A stretch of 64,000 bases of DNA from Acidimicrobiaceae bacterium (GCA_003161575.1 PMOE01000022.1:1-64000); one strand, 5' to 3'; positions 1-9,684 are shown, numbered from the stretch's first letter. Notes: a model not told the origin generated them from the letters alone. Made by a program: numbers and translations.

Positions 1-510
1 CTAAAACGGCAACCCCTCAATATGTAAATCCTTCTCGGGCAGCTGTGCTCCCGTGACCAAGGGTGTCCAGCAGGTCTCTAATGGCATAACGAGCAACCCG
101 TCGGGTTGATCCGCCGTGACCGTCCCGCCTACGGACAGCCAACCCAGGCGCTCATAGAAAGCCAATCGCACCGGACGGCAGAACAAGATTGCGATTGATT
201 CGTCGAGTTCGCGCATCTTTTCCATTGCGCCTGAGACCAAGTTCCGACCGACACCTCGGCCACGGTAGTCGCGGTGAACCATCACTCCCCCGAATCCCAA
301 TGCGTTGAGGATCTGACCCGTCGCTCCCCGCACCTGGACCGAGACCCATCCCGCATGAGCGATGAGGCGTCCCTCTGCCGTTATCCCGACGTGACCGCTC
401 TTGTCTCGCCAGACGATCGCCAGATAGTCAGTACCGAAGGGATCTGACTCTCCGTCGACAATCTGTTGATAACGATCTGGGCCGAACTCTGGAAGGTCGA
501 TCAACTCCAT
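1..510 (-). CDS. GNAT-family N-acetyltransferase
   Basis: A 169-residue protein of the Gcn5-related acetyltransferase fold, which moves an acetyl group from acetyl-CoA to an amine; the substrate cannot be told. The acetyl-CoA pyrophosphate-binding loop is visible as DYRGRGVGRNLV, after a beta strand GVMVHRDYR, and the C-terminal FYERLGWLSVGG is the usual end of the fold. The frame stays open for 67 codons upstream, but that part is Arg/Cys/Trp-rich and unlike a GNAT, so I start at the ATG at 510 (MELIDLPEFG). The stop codon occupies the first three bases of the window, so the gene is complete. It is divergent from the next gene. Family call is firm; function is open. Confidence 0.85.
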   Translation of the reverse strand: MELIDLPEFGPDRYQQIVDGESDPFGTDYLAIVWRDKSGHVGITAEGRLIAHAGWVSVQVRGATGQILNALGFGGVMVHRDYRGRGVGRNLVSGAMEKMRELDESIAILFCRPVRLAFYERLGWLSVGGTVTADQPDGLLVMPLETCWTPLVTGAQLPEKDLHIEGLPF

Positions 511-605
511 GAATCCAAAGTAGTCAACCCCGGCCAGTTCGGAAGCGGGGGCGCGACCTGACGACCAGTTCTGATTGACCGACCTGCAATGATGTATCTG
601 GTCCC

Positions 606-857
606 ATGATCGACAACCTCGACAATCTGATCCTCGATCTCCTTGAGTGGTTAGGCTCCAGCCCGCGCCCTTATTCCGAGGTGCTCGATGCGTGGCGGAC
701 GTCGTGTCCACGATTTCCCGTTTGGGAGGACGCCAACGACCGAGGCTTTATCGAGCGTCATGACGCGCCGGGACGCGGCCAGTACATTTCGGTCTCCATT
801 GCCGGGGCCAGGCACCTACAGAAATGCCGCTCCGAGAGTTCGACTCCGGCGCCATGA
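606..857 (+). CDS. Small conserved hypothetical protein
   Basis: An 83-residue protein starting MIDNLDNLILDLLEWLG. The N-terminal half looks helical and Trp/Leu-rich, and the middle (RPYSEVLDAWRTSCPRFPVWEDA) resembles the winged-helix-like small proteins of unknown function found in many bacteria. No catalytic motif or membrane segment is visible. It is divergent from the GNAT gene, with under 100 bp between the two starts. I cannot name a function. The C-terminal 15 residues (Ser/Pro-rich) look poorly conserved. Confidence 0.6.
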   Translation: MIDNLDNLILDLLEWLGSSPRPYSEVLDAWRTSCPRFPVWEDANDRGFIERHDAPGRGQYISVSIAGARHLQKCRSESSTPAP

Positions 858-1016
858 GAGCCTGCACCCGGGTGACGACGAAGGACCGCCACACAACAAT
901 GAAGGATTCAGGCTGATGGCCTGAGGAGTGCCTCCTGTCACCGGGCCGGTTCAGACACGGCCCTATTGCCCTGTCGATAGTGTGGGCGGGCTAGCAGCGA
1001 GAAAGGCGAGACAGCC

Positions 1017-1643
1017 ATGAAGTCCAAAGAGACCTGGACATACATTCACTCCGAAAGAGCCCAGCTGGCCGATACCTGGGCTGACCTGTCTTCCGACCAG
1101 TGGGCCATTTCCTCGTGGTGCGACGGCTGGACAGTTAAAGACACCGCCGGCCACGTTCTCGCGGCGGCCGAGCAGACCCCTTTGAACTTCTACAAGGAGT
1201 TGATCGCCGCGGGTTTCAGATTCAATGTTTTTACGGATAAGGGCGCCAAGCGACTCGCTTCCGTCGGCCCAGACGACCTAGTTCGCCGGCTCCGTGCCCG
1301 GACTTCGACCACGAACCATCCACCAGCCCCGGTGATGGCAATGCTTGGTGAAATCATCGTCCACGGTGAGGACATCCGCCGGCCACTAGGTCTAAAGCAC
1401 AAGTCGCCAGAGGGAGCTTTGGTTGCGCTCGCCGACAGTTGGAAGAACACGAACCTCCTAATCGGGGCGAAAAGACGGATCGCCGGACTGACACTCCGGG
1501 CCACCGACGGAGACTGGTTGCATGGCGATGGCCCGGAAGTATCTGGTCCATTGATCTCGTTGATCCTCGCAATGACTGGGCGCAAAGGTGCACAGTCGGA
1601 TCTCACCGGTGAGGGTCTCCCCACCCTCGCAAGCCGATCCTGA
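1017..1643 (+). CDS. Maleylpyruvate isomerase family / DinB-like mycothiol-dependent protein
   Basis: A 208-residue protein of the TIGR03083/MDMPI type, a DinB-like four-helix bundle that in characterised members uses mycothiol and a metal bound by three histidines. Visible marks are the N-terminal WCDGWTVKDTAGHVLAAAEQ with the first metal His, and the second motif GEIIVHGEDIRRPLG. The C-terminal part (LRATDGDWLHGDGPEVSGP) matches the sterol-carrier-like tail often attached. A good ribosome site (AAAGGCGAG) precedes the ATG. Mycothiol use would fit an actinobacterial host. The substrate is unknown; maleylpyruvate is only the family's namesake. Confidence 0.8.
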   Translation: MKSKETWTYIHSERAQLADTWADLSSDQWAISSWCDGWTVKDTAGHVLAAAEQTPLNFYKELIAAGFRFNVFTDKGAKRLASVGPDDLVRRLRARTSTTNHPPAPVMAMLGEIIVHGEDIRRPLGLKHKSPEGALVALADSWKNTNLLIGAKRRIAGLTLRATDGDWLHGDGPEVSGPLISLILAMTGRKGAQSDLTGEGLPTLASRS

Positions 1644-1714
1644 ACTGGACAGCTGCCACCATCCCCGTAGGCCGGCTCGGTGAGCCGTGCTCCCCCCCAG
1701 CAGTTTTTGAGCCA

Positions 1715-2599
1715 ATGACCGAGTTCGCCAACTCGTCGGACTACTGCAAGACTCCCGGCCCTATGGGCGCTGTGGAGCGAATGTTCACCCGAAGAGCGCT
1801 GATCGGCGCCGCAGGAGCTTCAATGGGTGCGTTAGTTGGTGGGTACGCGACCACGAAGCATCTGGAGACGGGCGCGACTCCTGGACACCTAGTGTCAGGC
1901 AGTTTTAGGTCCCAGTATCGGCGCCAGATCGTGGGATGGACGATCTCGTACCCACCGCGGTACCGACCGGGGAGCCCACTCGACGTCGCCCTGGTGCTGC
2001 ACGGCTACGACTCAGACCATGCGGCTGCGTTCTCATCGCTGCGGTTGCCATACGCCCAGGCCCAGACAATCGGCGGCAAGCACCTCCCTCCGATCGCCCT
2101 CGCCGCGGTAGACGGCGGAAACGGCTACTGGCATCCAAGGGCCGACGGGGACAACCCCCAGGGCATGCTCGTCCACGAGTTCCTACCCTTGCTCGGTGCC
2201 AGAGGGCTGAAGGTCCAACCGATCGGTCTCCTCGGCTGGTCGATGGGGGGTTACGGAGCACTCCTGCTCGCTGAGACCTATCCGAAGTTGGTCCGTCGGG
2301 TGGCTGCCGAAAGTCCGGCCATCTGGCCTTCGTTCGCGGCATCCCAGGGGGCAAACCCCTCGGCCTTCGACTCGGCCAAGGATTGGCAGAATCATGACGT
2401 CATCAGCCACGTGGGCGCCCTGACCGGCATACCGATCCGGATCGACGAAGGCGAGGCTGATCCGTTTCTTTGGGCATCGCAACGGTTGCAGGAACTCTTG
2501 CCTCCCGGAAGTGTCCACTTCGAGCCTGGCGCCCACGACGCTGGGTTCTGGGCGGCGCGGGGCCCGGCCCAGCTTCGGTTCTTGACGACAGGGCTTTGA
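1715..2599 (+). CDS. Secreted alpha/beta-hydrolase, putative esterase
   Basis: A 294-residue predicted esterase of the alpha/beta-hydrolase fold (esterase D / PF00756-like). The nucleophile elbow is clear as GWSMGGYGALL, preceded by the LVLHGYDSDH oxyanion-type strand, with a late GAHDAGFW that can supply the catalytic His. The N-terminus carries a twin-arginine-like signal (TRRALIGAAGASMGALVGG), so it is probably exported. The annotated ATG is the most upstream; ATGs at 1763 and 1781 place the signal closer to the N-terminus, and 1781 (MFTRRALIG) is attractive. Substrate unknown. Confidence 0.75.
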   Translation: MTEFANSSDYCKTPGPMGAVERMFTRRALIGAAGASMGALVGGYATTKHLETGATPGHLVSGSFRSQYRRQIVGWTISYPPRYRPGSPLDVALVLHGYDSDHAAAFSSLRLPYAQAQTIGGKHLPPIALAAVDGGNGYWHPRADGDNPQGMLVHEFLPLLGARGLKVQPIGLLGWSMGGYGALLLAETYPKLVRRVAAESPAIWPSFAASQGANPSAFDSAKDWQNHDVISHVGALTGIPIRIDEGEADPFLWASQRLQELLPPGSVHFEPGAHDAGFWAARGPAQLRFLTTGL

Positions 2600-2779
2600 C
2601 GTTGCAGCTATCGAAGCCAGGTGATCCACTGCCCCCGATCACCGAATCGGGCATGGCTGACGAGCACTGAATTGACGAAAGACTCGATACACTTTTGGGT
2701 CGATGGACAAGCGTGACCTTGGCGGCGTCACGGCCCAACGGGTAAACCTGAGAGCGTTGATAGGAAGTAGAGACCAAGG

Positions 2780-2992
2780 ATGAGGAGAGCATCACAAACA
2801 AAATGGTTCCGATTGCGTGTGCTCTTCGCACTTGGGGTCCTGGCTCTTCTGGGTATCGAGCTTTCAGGCCGGAGGAACTGGCCCGTTGTCCTTGTACAGA
2901 CATTGCTTATCGTGGGCATCATCGTGACCAGTGCGTTGGATCTGAGAGACCTTCGACACAGGCCCGCAGAAGGATCGAAGAGCGCCTCCTAA
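2780..2992 (+). CDS. Small two-helix membrane protein
   Basis: A 70-residue basic protein with two hydrophobic stretches (VLFALGVLALLGIEL and VVLVQTLLIVGIIVTSAL) linked by a short charged loop, and a basic tail. A purine-rich AGACCAAGG sits just before the ATG. Nothing identifies its function; the hydrophobic pattern and charge distribution support a real inner-membrane protein. Confidence 0.5.
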   Translation: MRRASQTKWFRLRVLFALGVLALLGIELSGRRNWPVVLVQTLLIVGIIVTSALDLRDLRHRPAEGSKSAS

Positions 2993-3087
2993 CTCGGTCT
3001 AGTTTCAGGTTGTTGGGGGGGAAGGACGCGGCTCAGAAATGGAGGCCGTGGACGAACTAGCGGGCGAGCGTGTAGAAACGTCCTCCG

Positions 3088-3966
3088 ATGAATGCTCATC
3101 AAGCACTGACCCTGCTGTTCAATGCGGGCATCGCCATCTCAATCGGTGCAACCGTGGCGTCGTTGGGAATGACGTATACCGTTTCCCAGCTCGTCGCCCC
3201 GCTCCGGCGTGTCGGCCTGGTGATTGCGATGGTAGTAATGAACGCCTTGGTCATACCGGCTGCGGCCTGGGGCATCGCTAAGGCGTCTCCGATGTCGAGC
3301 GCCTTTGTGCCGGGCTTAGTTCTTGCGACTCTCGGCATGGGATCTGCCGGGGCGCTCAAGGCCGCTCAGCTCTCGAAGCGGGCCGATCTCGCCCTCGGCG
3401 TCTCGGTCGTGGTCGTCCTCCAGCTCGTCAATATCGTCGCCGTCCCGCTCTGGGCCGGGCACGTCGTATCGGGGGCTTCGCTCAGTGCCTGGGACATCGT
3501 GAAGAGCCTCCTGGCTATCGTCCTAGCCCCACTTGTCGTTGGCTTGCTCATCAAAGCCCGCTACAAGGATCATGCAGCCGAATGGCAACCGGCATTGGTT
3601 CGGATCGCAAACCTCGCACTGGTTATTGCCCTGGCCACCGGTATCGCCGCCAACTGGCAAACCATCATCTCGATGTTCTCGTCGTGGGTGATCTTCACCG
3701 TCATCGTCATCATCGCGATGGCACTCGGAGCGGGCGTGCTCTTGGGTGGCAGGAAGCCGGAGACACGGACCACGACGACCCTCGTCTCGGGCATGCGATT
3801 CGCTTCGCTCGGCCTCATCATCATCGGCACCCAGCTCCATGGAGATGCCAAATACCTGGGTCCCGCCATCACGTTTGCCTTGTTGGACTTCCTCTTACCG
3901 CTCGTACTCGCAGTCGAGTTCGGTCGCAAGGGCCGACCGGCCGCCGACGCTGCGTCCGCACACTGA
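3088..3966 (+). CDS. Bile acid:sodium symporter family transporter
   Basis: A 292-residue integral membrane protein with about nine to ten hydrophobic segments, resembling the bile acid:Na+ symporter (SBF/BASS, PF01758) family. The family-like features are the early GMTYTVSQLVAPLRR segment after TM1, the VMNALVIPAAAWG helix, the glycine-rich LATLGMGSAGALKAAQLSKRADLALGVS crossover region, and the later LVSGMRFASLGLIII helix. It probably moves an organic anion with sodium across the inner membrane; the substrate is unknown. It stands alone, with a 670-bp non-coding stretch behind it. Confidence 0.8.
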   Translation: MNAHQALTLLFNAGIAISIGATVASLGMTYTVSQLVAPLRRVGLVIAMVVMNALVIPAAAWGIAKASPMSSAFVPGLVLATLGMGSAGALKAAQLSKRADLALGVSVVVVLQLVNIVAVPLWAGHVVSGASLSAWDIVKSLLAIVLAPLVVGLLIKARYKDHAAEWQPALVRIANLALVIALATGIAANWQTIISMFSSWVIFTVIVIIAMALGAGVLLGGRKPETRTTTTLVSGMRFASLGLIIIGTQLHGDAKYLGPAITFALLDFLLPLVLAVEFGRKGRPAADAASAH

Positions 3967-4637
3967 CTGTTCATCGGTCTCCTCTATTCAGGGCCAAAGA
4001 GACAATCCACGTATCCCGGACCGCCGGGTCCGGGGCAACGCCTCCAGCTCTCGATGCAGGCTGTAGGCGCCAGATTAGAAGAGATGCCAACGACCGCAGC
4101 TTCCATCACACGGTTCGATGAAAGCACCAGTTCGGCCGATCCCCAGCCTCGGCTACGCCTGAGACAATCGTCGTGTACCGACCCGAACCGCCAGGTCGGC
4201 GAGACAGATCTCCCGTCCACCGGCCGGACTGCGGTGAAGGCTCCCCCGTGGTGGGTCATTGCTCCACCGCAAATGACATGGTTCTCAGGTGGTTTCATTT
4301 CCGGTCGTCGGTCTCCCCGGCTCCGACCAGTCCAAGGAGGTGCGTCGTGCACCTGAGCAGACTCAGCCGCACCACCTGATCAAGGCCGACGAGGAAATGG
4401 ATGTACTGCATGCGAGCCTGACCAGGGAAGTCGCGAATGAGGAAATGTCGGCCGCAATAGCAGGTCACGTCACATTGCTGGCTCGGTTCTATGTGGCTCG
4501 GTGACCACGCGGTCAATCTCGCCCGTCGCGTCGACCTATTGGCTGACCTTCGGCCGTAATCGCCTCGGAGAACCGTCCGTCAGCGTGTTGTTCCAGAACA
4601 CCAACGAGGCCTCCTAGCGCCAGAGATTTAGGGGCGT
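3967..4637. other. Gap without a convincing gene
   Basis: About 670 bp between the symporter and the convergent SDR gene. The open frames here have no recognisable domain. One point stands out: a strong Shine-Dalgarno AAGGAGGTG at 4334-4342, followed by a GTG at 4347 opening a frame of only ten codons (MHLSRLSRTT). A second GTG within the SD opens a 54-codon frame ending at 4504. I do not assign either as a gene. Confidence 0.4.
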
Positions 4638-5543
4638 TCAGCTCGCCGCCGGGGCCTCGAGGCTTGCAGCGATCTCCTGGGCGATTTGGTGCGCGGGCGG
4701 AAGTCCTGGCATGTCGGCCAAAGCGCTGGGGTTTTGTCCCTCGGCGATGGCATGCCAGCGGAGCTCGGCGACCTCCACGAACTCGGGATGAGGGAACACC
4801 CAGAAGCGTTTGCTCGACACGGCATCGGCCACAAGGTCGGCCACGACAGCCGGTGTCATGCCCTCATCGACAGCCCGGCGCACATGGGTCCCCACGACGT
4901 CGGCGCCGAATGCCTTTGGCGGGAGGTCACCCAGGTGCGTCGGCCAGTTCCTCTCGGCGTCCATGATGCCGGTGCGGACCCACCCCGGACAGAGGACACT
5001 GACGCCGACCGGCAGGCCAACGGCCCCGAGGGTCGTGTAGAGGTCCTCGGTCAGCGCCACTACGGCGTGCTTGGTGGCGTCGTAGGAGGGGCCTATGCCG
5101 GGCAGCAGGCCTGCGATGGAGGCGGTGTTCACGATGTGACCCTCTCCCTGCTCGACCAGTATTGGCAAGAAGGCGCGCACGCCGTGAATCACCCCCCACA
5201 GGTTGACCCCGACCACCCACTGCCAGGCCGATAGGGGCCCGAACCACGGGTCGGCCTGGGTGGCGACCCCTGCGTTGTTGCACACCAGGTGGGCCCCGCC
5301 GAACCGCTCCAGCGTGGCTGCGGCCAACGCCTGGACCGAGCCTTCGTCGCTCACATCGGTGGGAACGGCCAGCACCTCGGTGCCCACGGCCGCAACCTGT
5401 TGCGCTGCGCCGACGAGCCCGACCTCGTCCACGTCGGCCATGACTACGTGCAGACCGCTCTGGGCGAACCGCTGGGCCATTGCCAGACCGATCCCGCCGG
5501 CGGCTCCGGTAACGACCGCGACCCTTCCCGTTGACAGCTCCAT
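4638..5543 (-). CDS. Short-chain dehydrogenase/reductase (SDR)
   Basis: A 301-residue classical-type SDR, an NAD(P)H-dependent oxidoreductase. The nucleotide-binding TGAAGGIG is at residues 12-19, NNAG at 89-92, the catalytic Ser near 142 and the YxxxK pair at Y154/K158 (SYDATKHAVV). Asp at 37 after the second beta strand (VVMADVDE) suggests NAD(H) preference. The frame runs upstream for 65 codons, but the ATG at 5543 has a clear AGGGAGAG ribosome site and begins right at the Rossmann strand. The C-terminal 60 residues extend past the core, as in many actinobacterial SDRs. Substrate unknown. Confidence 0.88.
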   Translation of the reverse strand: MELSTGRVAVVTGAAGGIGLAMAQRFAQSGLHVVMADVDEVGLVGAAQQVAAVGTEVLAVPTDVSDEGSVQALAAATLERFGGAHLVCNNAGVATQADPWFGPLSAWQWVVGVNLWGVIHGVRAFLPILVEQGEGHIVNTASIAGLLPGIGPSYDATKHAVVALTEDLYTTLGAVGLPVGVSVLCPGWVRTGIMDAERNWPTHLGDLPPKAFGADVVGTHVRRAVDEGMTPAVVADLVADAVSSKRFWVFPHPEFVEVAELRWHAIAEGQNPSALADMPGLPPAHQIAQEIAASLEAPAAS

Positions 5544-5787
5544 TGCTCTCCCTGTCCTCTTCCGGGGATTCCCCCGCCTCGTGCGCGCAACCCTATGCCT
5601 CAGCAGCGTGGAGCGGGAGGGCGGCTGATTGGCAATCGCCGAGGCCGGGTCGGCCCCATATCCCATTCGGTTGGCAAGTCGACTACCTATGGCCGATTTG
5701 GGACCGAAGGAATCTGACGCTCCACGACATTGGCCCAACTGTTGTGCTGGGCAACCGCTGAAGTCCGGGACGGGGAGACGTTCCTGC

Positions 5788-6603
5788 CTAGGGACCTGGG
5801 AAGGCGCTTTGGAACGATTCTCCGAACCGAACGTCGCCCCCGATGAGCAATTCGCTATTGGTTGGCCGCCCGAGCAGAAGGGCCAGCAGATCTCGGCTCG
5901 ATCCCTGTACCACCGAGGTCGCTGCCGAGGAGCCGCTAACCGGCAGGGCTTGGACCGATGAGCCGGTGACAGATATCAACCATGTGGGACCATCAGTCGC
6001 CATCAAGAGCCACGATCCCTGGAGTGACTCGTCGACGTCTCGATGATTGGTTCGGCGTGTATTCAACCATTCAAGACGGCTCGGAAGCGCCATCTCGACA
6101 AACACATCACTCCAGTCTTTGAGGCCGAGGCCCAAGTCCGAGCCGTGAACCTCTACTTCGGTGAGCCTTGCGAGTGGAAGGCGAGTGAGGGGAACTGATC
6201 CAAGGTCGGGGTTTTCCGCGGGCTCGCGAACCGTGAGGTTCCATTCCGCACGTGTCGCCGATGCCCATGCCCGCTGCAGGTTCTCACTTTCAGCAACGAA
6301 TCCTTCGACGACATCAAACGGGGTCTCGCCAGCCCGGGGCGACAGTGTCCCAAGGCGCTCATCGGCTCGGCCGCCTGGGTAGTACGAGGTCACTTTGTCG
6401 GCCCGCGTGTCGAGAGTCATCCGGGTGAGCGCCTCAGCCCCGTACCTCAGATGACAAGCGATGGTGAGCCGGCTCCACCCGTCCAGTTGGCTGGGTGTGC
6501 CCAACCCCCGCTCGTCGAGGCCCCGCAACGAGGCGGCAATCTCACGGGTTCTGGCGGCTAGCGCATCTGCGAGCGCCGGCCCCCTTTCACTAAGAGTGGC
6601 CAC
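5788..6603 (-). CDS. Maleylpyruvate isomerase family mycothiol-dependent protein
   Basis: A 271-residue second member of the MDMPI group in this window. The N-terminal DinB-like domain shows LDGWSRLTIACHLRYGAEA with the first metal His, and the second motif LTEVEVHGSDLGLGL carries the later His; the C-terminal 80 residues form the usual appended domain. The start is a GTG (VATLSERGPALADALAARTREIA), as in many family members. It is closer to true mycothiol-dependent maleylpyruvate isomerase than the gene at 1017, but there are no gentisate-pathway genes nearby, so the isomerase role itself is not supported. Confidence 0.8.
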   Translation of the reverse strand: MATLSERGPALADALAARTREIAASLRGLDERGLGTPSQLDGWSRLTIACHLRYGAEALTRMTLDTRADKVTSYYPGGRADERLGTLSPRAGETPFDVVEGFVAESENLQRAWASATRAEWNLTVREPAENPDLGSVPLTRLPLARLTEVEVHGSDLGLGLKDWSDVFVEMALPSRLEWLNTRRTNHRDVDESLQGSWLLMATDGPTWLISVTGSSVQALPVSGSSAATSVVQGSSRDLLALLLGRPTNSELLIGGDVRFGESFQSAFPGP

Positions 6604-6714
6604 ACAGAAATGCTACGACCAAGGGCCGACGCTGCGTGCCGCGCAATGATCGACTCAGCGGGGCCATCAGGTATCCCAACTCGCCGGGTACGGTGAGGCG
6701 TAATGCTCTGATCG

Positions 6715-9012
6715 GTGACTCATTCGATTGGTTGCATCATGTCCCGGACCGCCGGCTCCGAGACGACGTTGTATGACGCTGCTAACGTCATGATGGTGGG
6801 GCAGGGCACCGCACGGAAACAAGTAAGAAATTCGGCGCCGAGGGTACGACGGTGGAGGAGTTGCGCGGGGTTGACAGCGACGTTGTCGCTCGTTTTCGGT
6901 CTGTGCGTCGGCCTGCAGCCAGGGGGCGCCGGCGCCTCGCAAGCGGTACCAACGCTGGCCCTTTACGCCGGCAACGGGACGGACACCGCACCGACGCCGG
7001 GGCCCGCCACCGGATCGAGCATCGGGGAACCCCTCTTCGGCATCGCGTTTGATACAGCGGGTAACGCGTATGTCGACGACATCGGTAACTATTACGTGTA
7101 CAAGATTACGCCTGCCGGAACGCTGTCGATCTTCGCCGGCAACGGGACGGACACCGCACCGACGCCGGGGCCTGCCACCGCCTCGAGCATTGGGGACCCA
7201 GAGGGCTTGGCGTTCGACTCGGCCGGGAACCTTTACATCGCCGACGACAATCATTACTACGTGTACAAGGTCACCCCTGGCGGCACACTGTCGATCTTCG
7301 CCGGGAACGGGACGGACACCGCACCGACGCCGGGGCCGGCCACGAGCAGCTCCATCGGACAAGTCGATGGCCTGTCGTTCGATTCCTCAAACGACCTCTA
7401 CATCGTCTCGTTCGACAACTACCAGGTCTACAAGGTCACCCCGGGCGGCACGCTGTCGATCTTCGCCGGGAACGGGACGGACACCGCACCGACGCCGGGG
7501 CCGGCCACGAGCAGTTCCATCGGGTTTCCCGAGGGCATCGCTACGGATCATTTTGGCGACGTCTTGATCACCGACCAAAGCCATTACTACGTGTACAAGG
7601 TCACCCCGGGCGGCACGCTGTCGATCTTCGCCGGAAACGGGACGGTGACCACCCCGACGCCGGGGCCGGCCACCAGCACCAGCGTCGGCCAGCCCCAGTA
7701 CCTCGCCTTCGATAGTGCCGGCGATGCCTTCCTCTCCGACGACCACAATGACCTCGTCTACCAGATCAAACCCGGCGGGTCGCTTTCCGTCTACGCCGGC
7801 AACGAGACCGACACAGCAGGAACGCCTGGGCCAGCCGCCAGTTCGGCGGTCGGCGAACCCGAAGCGATAGGCGTGAACGCCGTCAACGACGTCTTCGTCA
7901 TCGACGAGCAGAACTACTACGTGTACAAGATAACGCCCGCTACACCCGGGGCACCCCTCTCACCCACCGCGGCGTTCAGTAACGGGGCGGTCACTGCCTC
8001 GTGGCAGCCGCCCAGCACCGGTGGGGCGCTGGCGACGTACACGGTCACGCCGACGGTGAATACCGTCGCCCAAACCCCGGTCAGCGCGATCACGACGACC
8101 AGCTTCACCGTGGCCAACCCGACGCCGGGCGCCACCTACAGTTTCGCCGTCGAAGCGGTCAACGGGGGGGGTACGTCACCTCCGGCGTCGACCAATTCCG
8201 TCACGGTCCCCGGAGGGGGCTACGACCTGGCCGGCTCTGACGGCGGGGTCTTCGTCTTCCCGACGGGCCAGGCGAGCGGCTTCTTCGGCTCCCTTCCGGG
8301 GCTGGGTGTCAAAGTCAACAACGTTGTTGGCATCGTGCCGACCAACAACTTCAACGGCTACAACCTTGTGGGCTCTGACGGCGGGGTCTTCGTCTTCCCG
8401 ACGGGCCAGGCGAGCGGCTTCTTCGGCTCGCTCCCGGGTCTCGGGGTCAAGGTCTCCAACGTCGTCGGCATCGTGCCCACCAACAACGACCAGGGCTATG
8501 ACCTGGTGGGCTCTGACGGCGGGGTCTTCGTTTTCCCCGTCGGCCAGTCCGCTGGGTTCTTCGGCTCGCTCCCAGGTCTCGGCGTCCACGTGAACGACAT
8601 CGTGGGCATCGTGGCCAGCCCGGGTGGTGGGGGCTACTTCTTGGTCGGAAGAGACGGCGGGGTCTTCACCTTCGGGAACGCCCCGTTCTTCGGGTCCTTG
8701 CCGGGCATCGGGGTCTCGGTCAACAACATCACCGGGATCGCGTCCACACCCGATGGCCAGGGCTACTACCTGGTCGGGGCCGATGGGGCGGTCTACGCCT
8801 TCGGCGACGCCACCTCTCACGGCTCCCTCCCGGGTCTCGGGGTCAAGGTCTCCAACATCGTGAGCATCGTGCCCACCCCCGACGGCGGGGGCTACTGGCT
8901 CATCGGCTCTGACGGCGGGGTCTTCGCCTTCGGCGACGCCACCAGCCAGGGGTCACTCCCCGGGGTCGGCGTCCACGTGAACAACATCGTGGGGGCGGTG
9001 CCCACCAGCTAG
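6715..9012 (+). CDS. Secreted repeat protein: NHL-like propeller, Fn3, and GG-(Y)-D-LVGSDGG repeats
   Basis: A large exported protein of up to 765 residues. After a signal peptide (TATLSLVFGLCVGLQPGGAGA) come about six NHL-like repeats of about 55 residues, each with YYVYKVTPGGTLSIFAGNGT and a downstream AFDSAGNLYIAD strand. A fibronectin-III-like domain follows (PGAPLSPTAAFSNGAVTASW to about 490), then about seven copies of a 40-42-residue unit GYDLVGSDGGVFVFPTGQ / FFGSLPGLGVKVNNVVGIVPT. The DNA repeats are close to identical, implying recent amplification. The start is uncertain: ATGs at 6739, 6790 and 6793 are all usable. The C-terminal repeat type recurs at 58658 and 63835. Probably a surface or matrix protein; ligand unknown. 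Confidence 0.75.
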   Translation: MTHSIGCIMSRTAGSETTLYDAANVMMVGQGTARKQVRNSAPRVRRWRSCAGLTATLSLVFGLCVGLQPGGAGASQAVPTLALYAGNGTDTAPTPGPATGSSIGEPLFGIAFDTAGNAYVDDIGNYYVYKITPAGTLSIFAGNGTDTAPTPGPATASSIGDPEGLAFDSAGNLYIADDNHYYVYKVTPGGTLSIFAGNGTDTAPTPGPATSSSIGQVDGLSFDSSNDLYIVSFDNYQVYKVTPGGTLSIFAGNGTDTAPTPGPATSSSIGFPEGIATDHFGDVLITDQSHYYVYKVTPGGTLSIFAGNGTVTTPTPGPATSTSVGQPQYLAFDSAGDAFLSDDHNDLVYQIKPGGSLSVYAGNETDTAGTPGPAASSAVGEPEAIGVNAVNDVFVIDEQNYYVYKITPATPGAPLSPTAAFSNGAVTASWQPPSTGGALATYTVTPTVNTVAQTPVSAITTTSFTVANPTPGATYSFAVEAVNGGGTSPPASTNSVTVPGGGYDLAGSDGGVFVFPTGQASGFFGSLPGLGVKVNNVVGIVPTNNFNGYNLVGSDGGVFVFPTGQASGFFGSLPGLGVKVSNVVGIVPTNNDQGYDLVGSDGGVFVFPVGQSAGFFGSLPGLGVHVNDIVGIVASPGGGGYFLVGRDGGVFTFGNAPFFGSLPGIGVSVNNITGIASTPDGQGYYLVGADGAVYAFGDATSHGSLPGLGVKVSNIVSIVPTPDGGGYWLIGSDGGVFAFGDATSQGSLPGVGVHVNNIVGAVPTS

Positions 9013-9306
9013 GGGCGTCCCCCTACCAATCGTTCGTACCCCCTCCCGCACTTCGATCGTCTGGACCAGGCCGGAATCAAGAAGCGGCTTTGCGACCGTC
9101 TCTCGGTTCTCACGCACTGTCGGCCCATAGAACCCGATGGTCACCGGTCCCTTTCACTGGTCGCCGCCGCACCCTCTTTGTTGCTATCACCGGTGCTATC
9201 CAAAGAGCGAGAGAATCATTCGACAACTCAGGGAAAAGCGGCATCTTCCAGATACGGCACGACAGAAGTGGGTCCTCGCTCTAAGGACCACAATGCCCAC
9301 GATTCC

Positions 9307-9684
9307 CTACGGAACAGAAGTGACTGAAGGCTGTGATCTCACGGCCTGCTGTCGAGTGATCATGGGGTATTGGTGAGCGTCAAATGCGGCGACGAACCGA
9401 CGTACGGGCTTTGGGAGTTGGACCAACAACCAGCCAGCGGGGTGAAAGTCTGGCGGAGCTGCGGTGTCAATCAGCAGAGAGCAGTGTCCGACAGCAACAG
9501 AGCGAATCCGGGGATCCGATCCGGTCAATGCGGTTAGATAAAGTGCAACCGCACAAGCTCGATTGTCTTTTGGAACTCCTTGAACGCCGGCTTCGTGCAA
9601 CGACTCGGCGACCTCGGCTGGGTCGCGTCCCAGTTCAGCGAGAAGAGCGCTGGCTTGTTTCTTGAGCTGTCGATGGTCGCTCAT
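9307..9684 (-). CDS. Hypothetical small protein
   Basis: A 125-residue protein with an excellent ribosome site (GAGGAGG) six bases before the ATG. It begins MSDHRQLKKQASALLAEL and contains an alternating helical region (EVAESLHEAGVQGVPKDNRACAVALYLTAL) that suggests an all-alpha fold. It resembles small actinobacterial proteins of unknown function, and I recognise no motif. It is divergent from the GH25 pseudogene. Confidence 0.65.
   Translation of the reverse strand: MSDHRQLKKQASALLAELGRDPAEVAESLHEAGVQGVPKDNRACAVALYLTALTGSDPRIRSVAVGHCSLLIDTAAPPDFHPAGWLLVQLPKPVRRFVAAFDAHQYPMITRQQAVRSQPSVTSVP

Noticed and set aside
1354-1715. Minus-strand frames opposite the MDMPI-type gene
   Set aside because: No domain, Arg/Ser-rich composition; shadows of the plus-strand gene.
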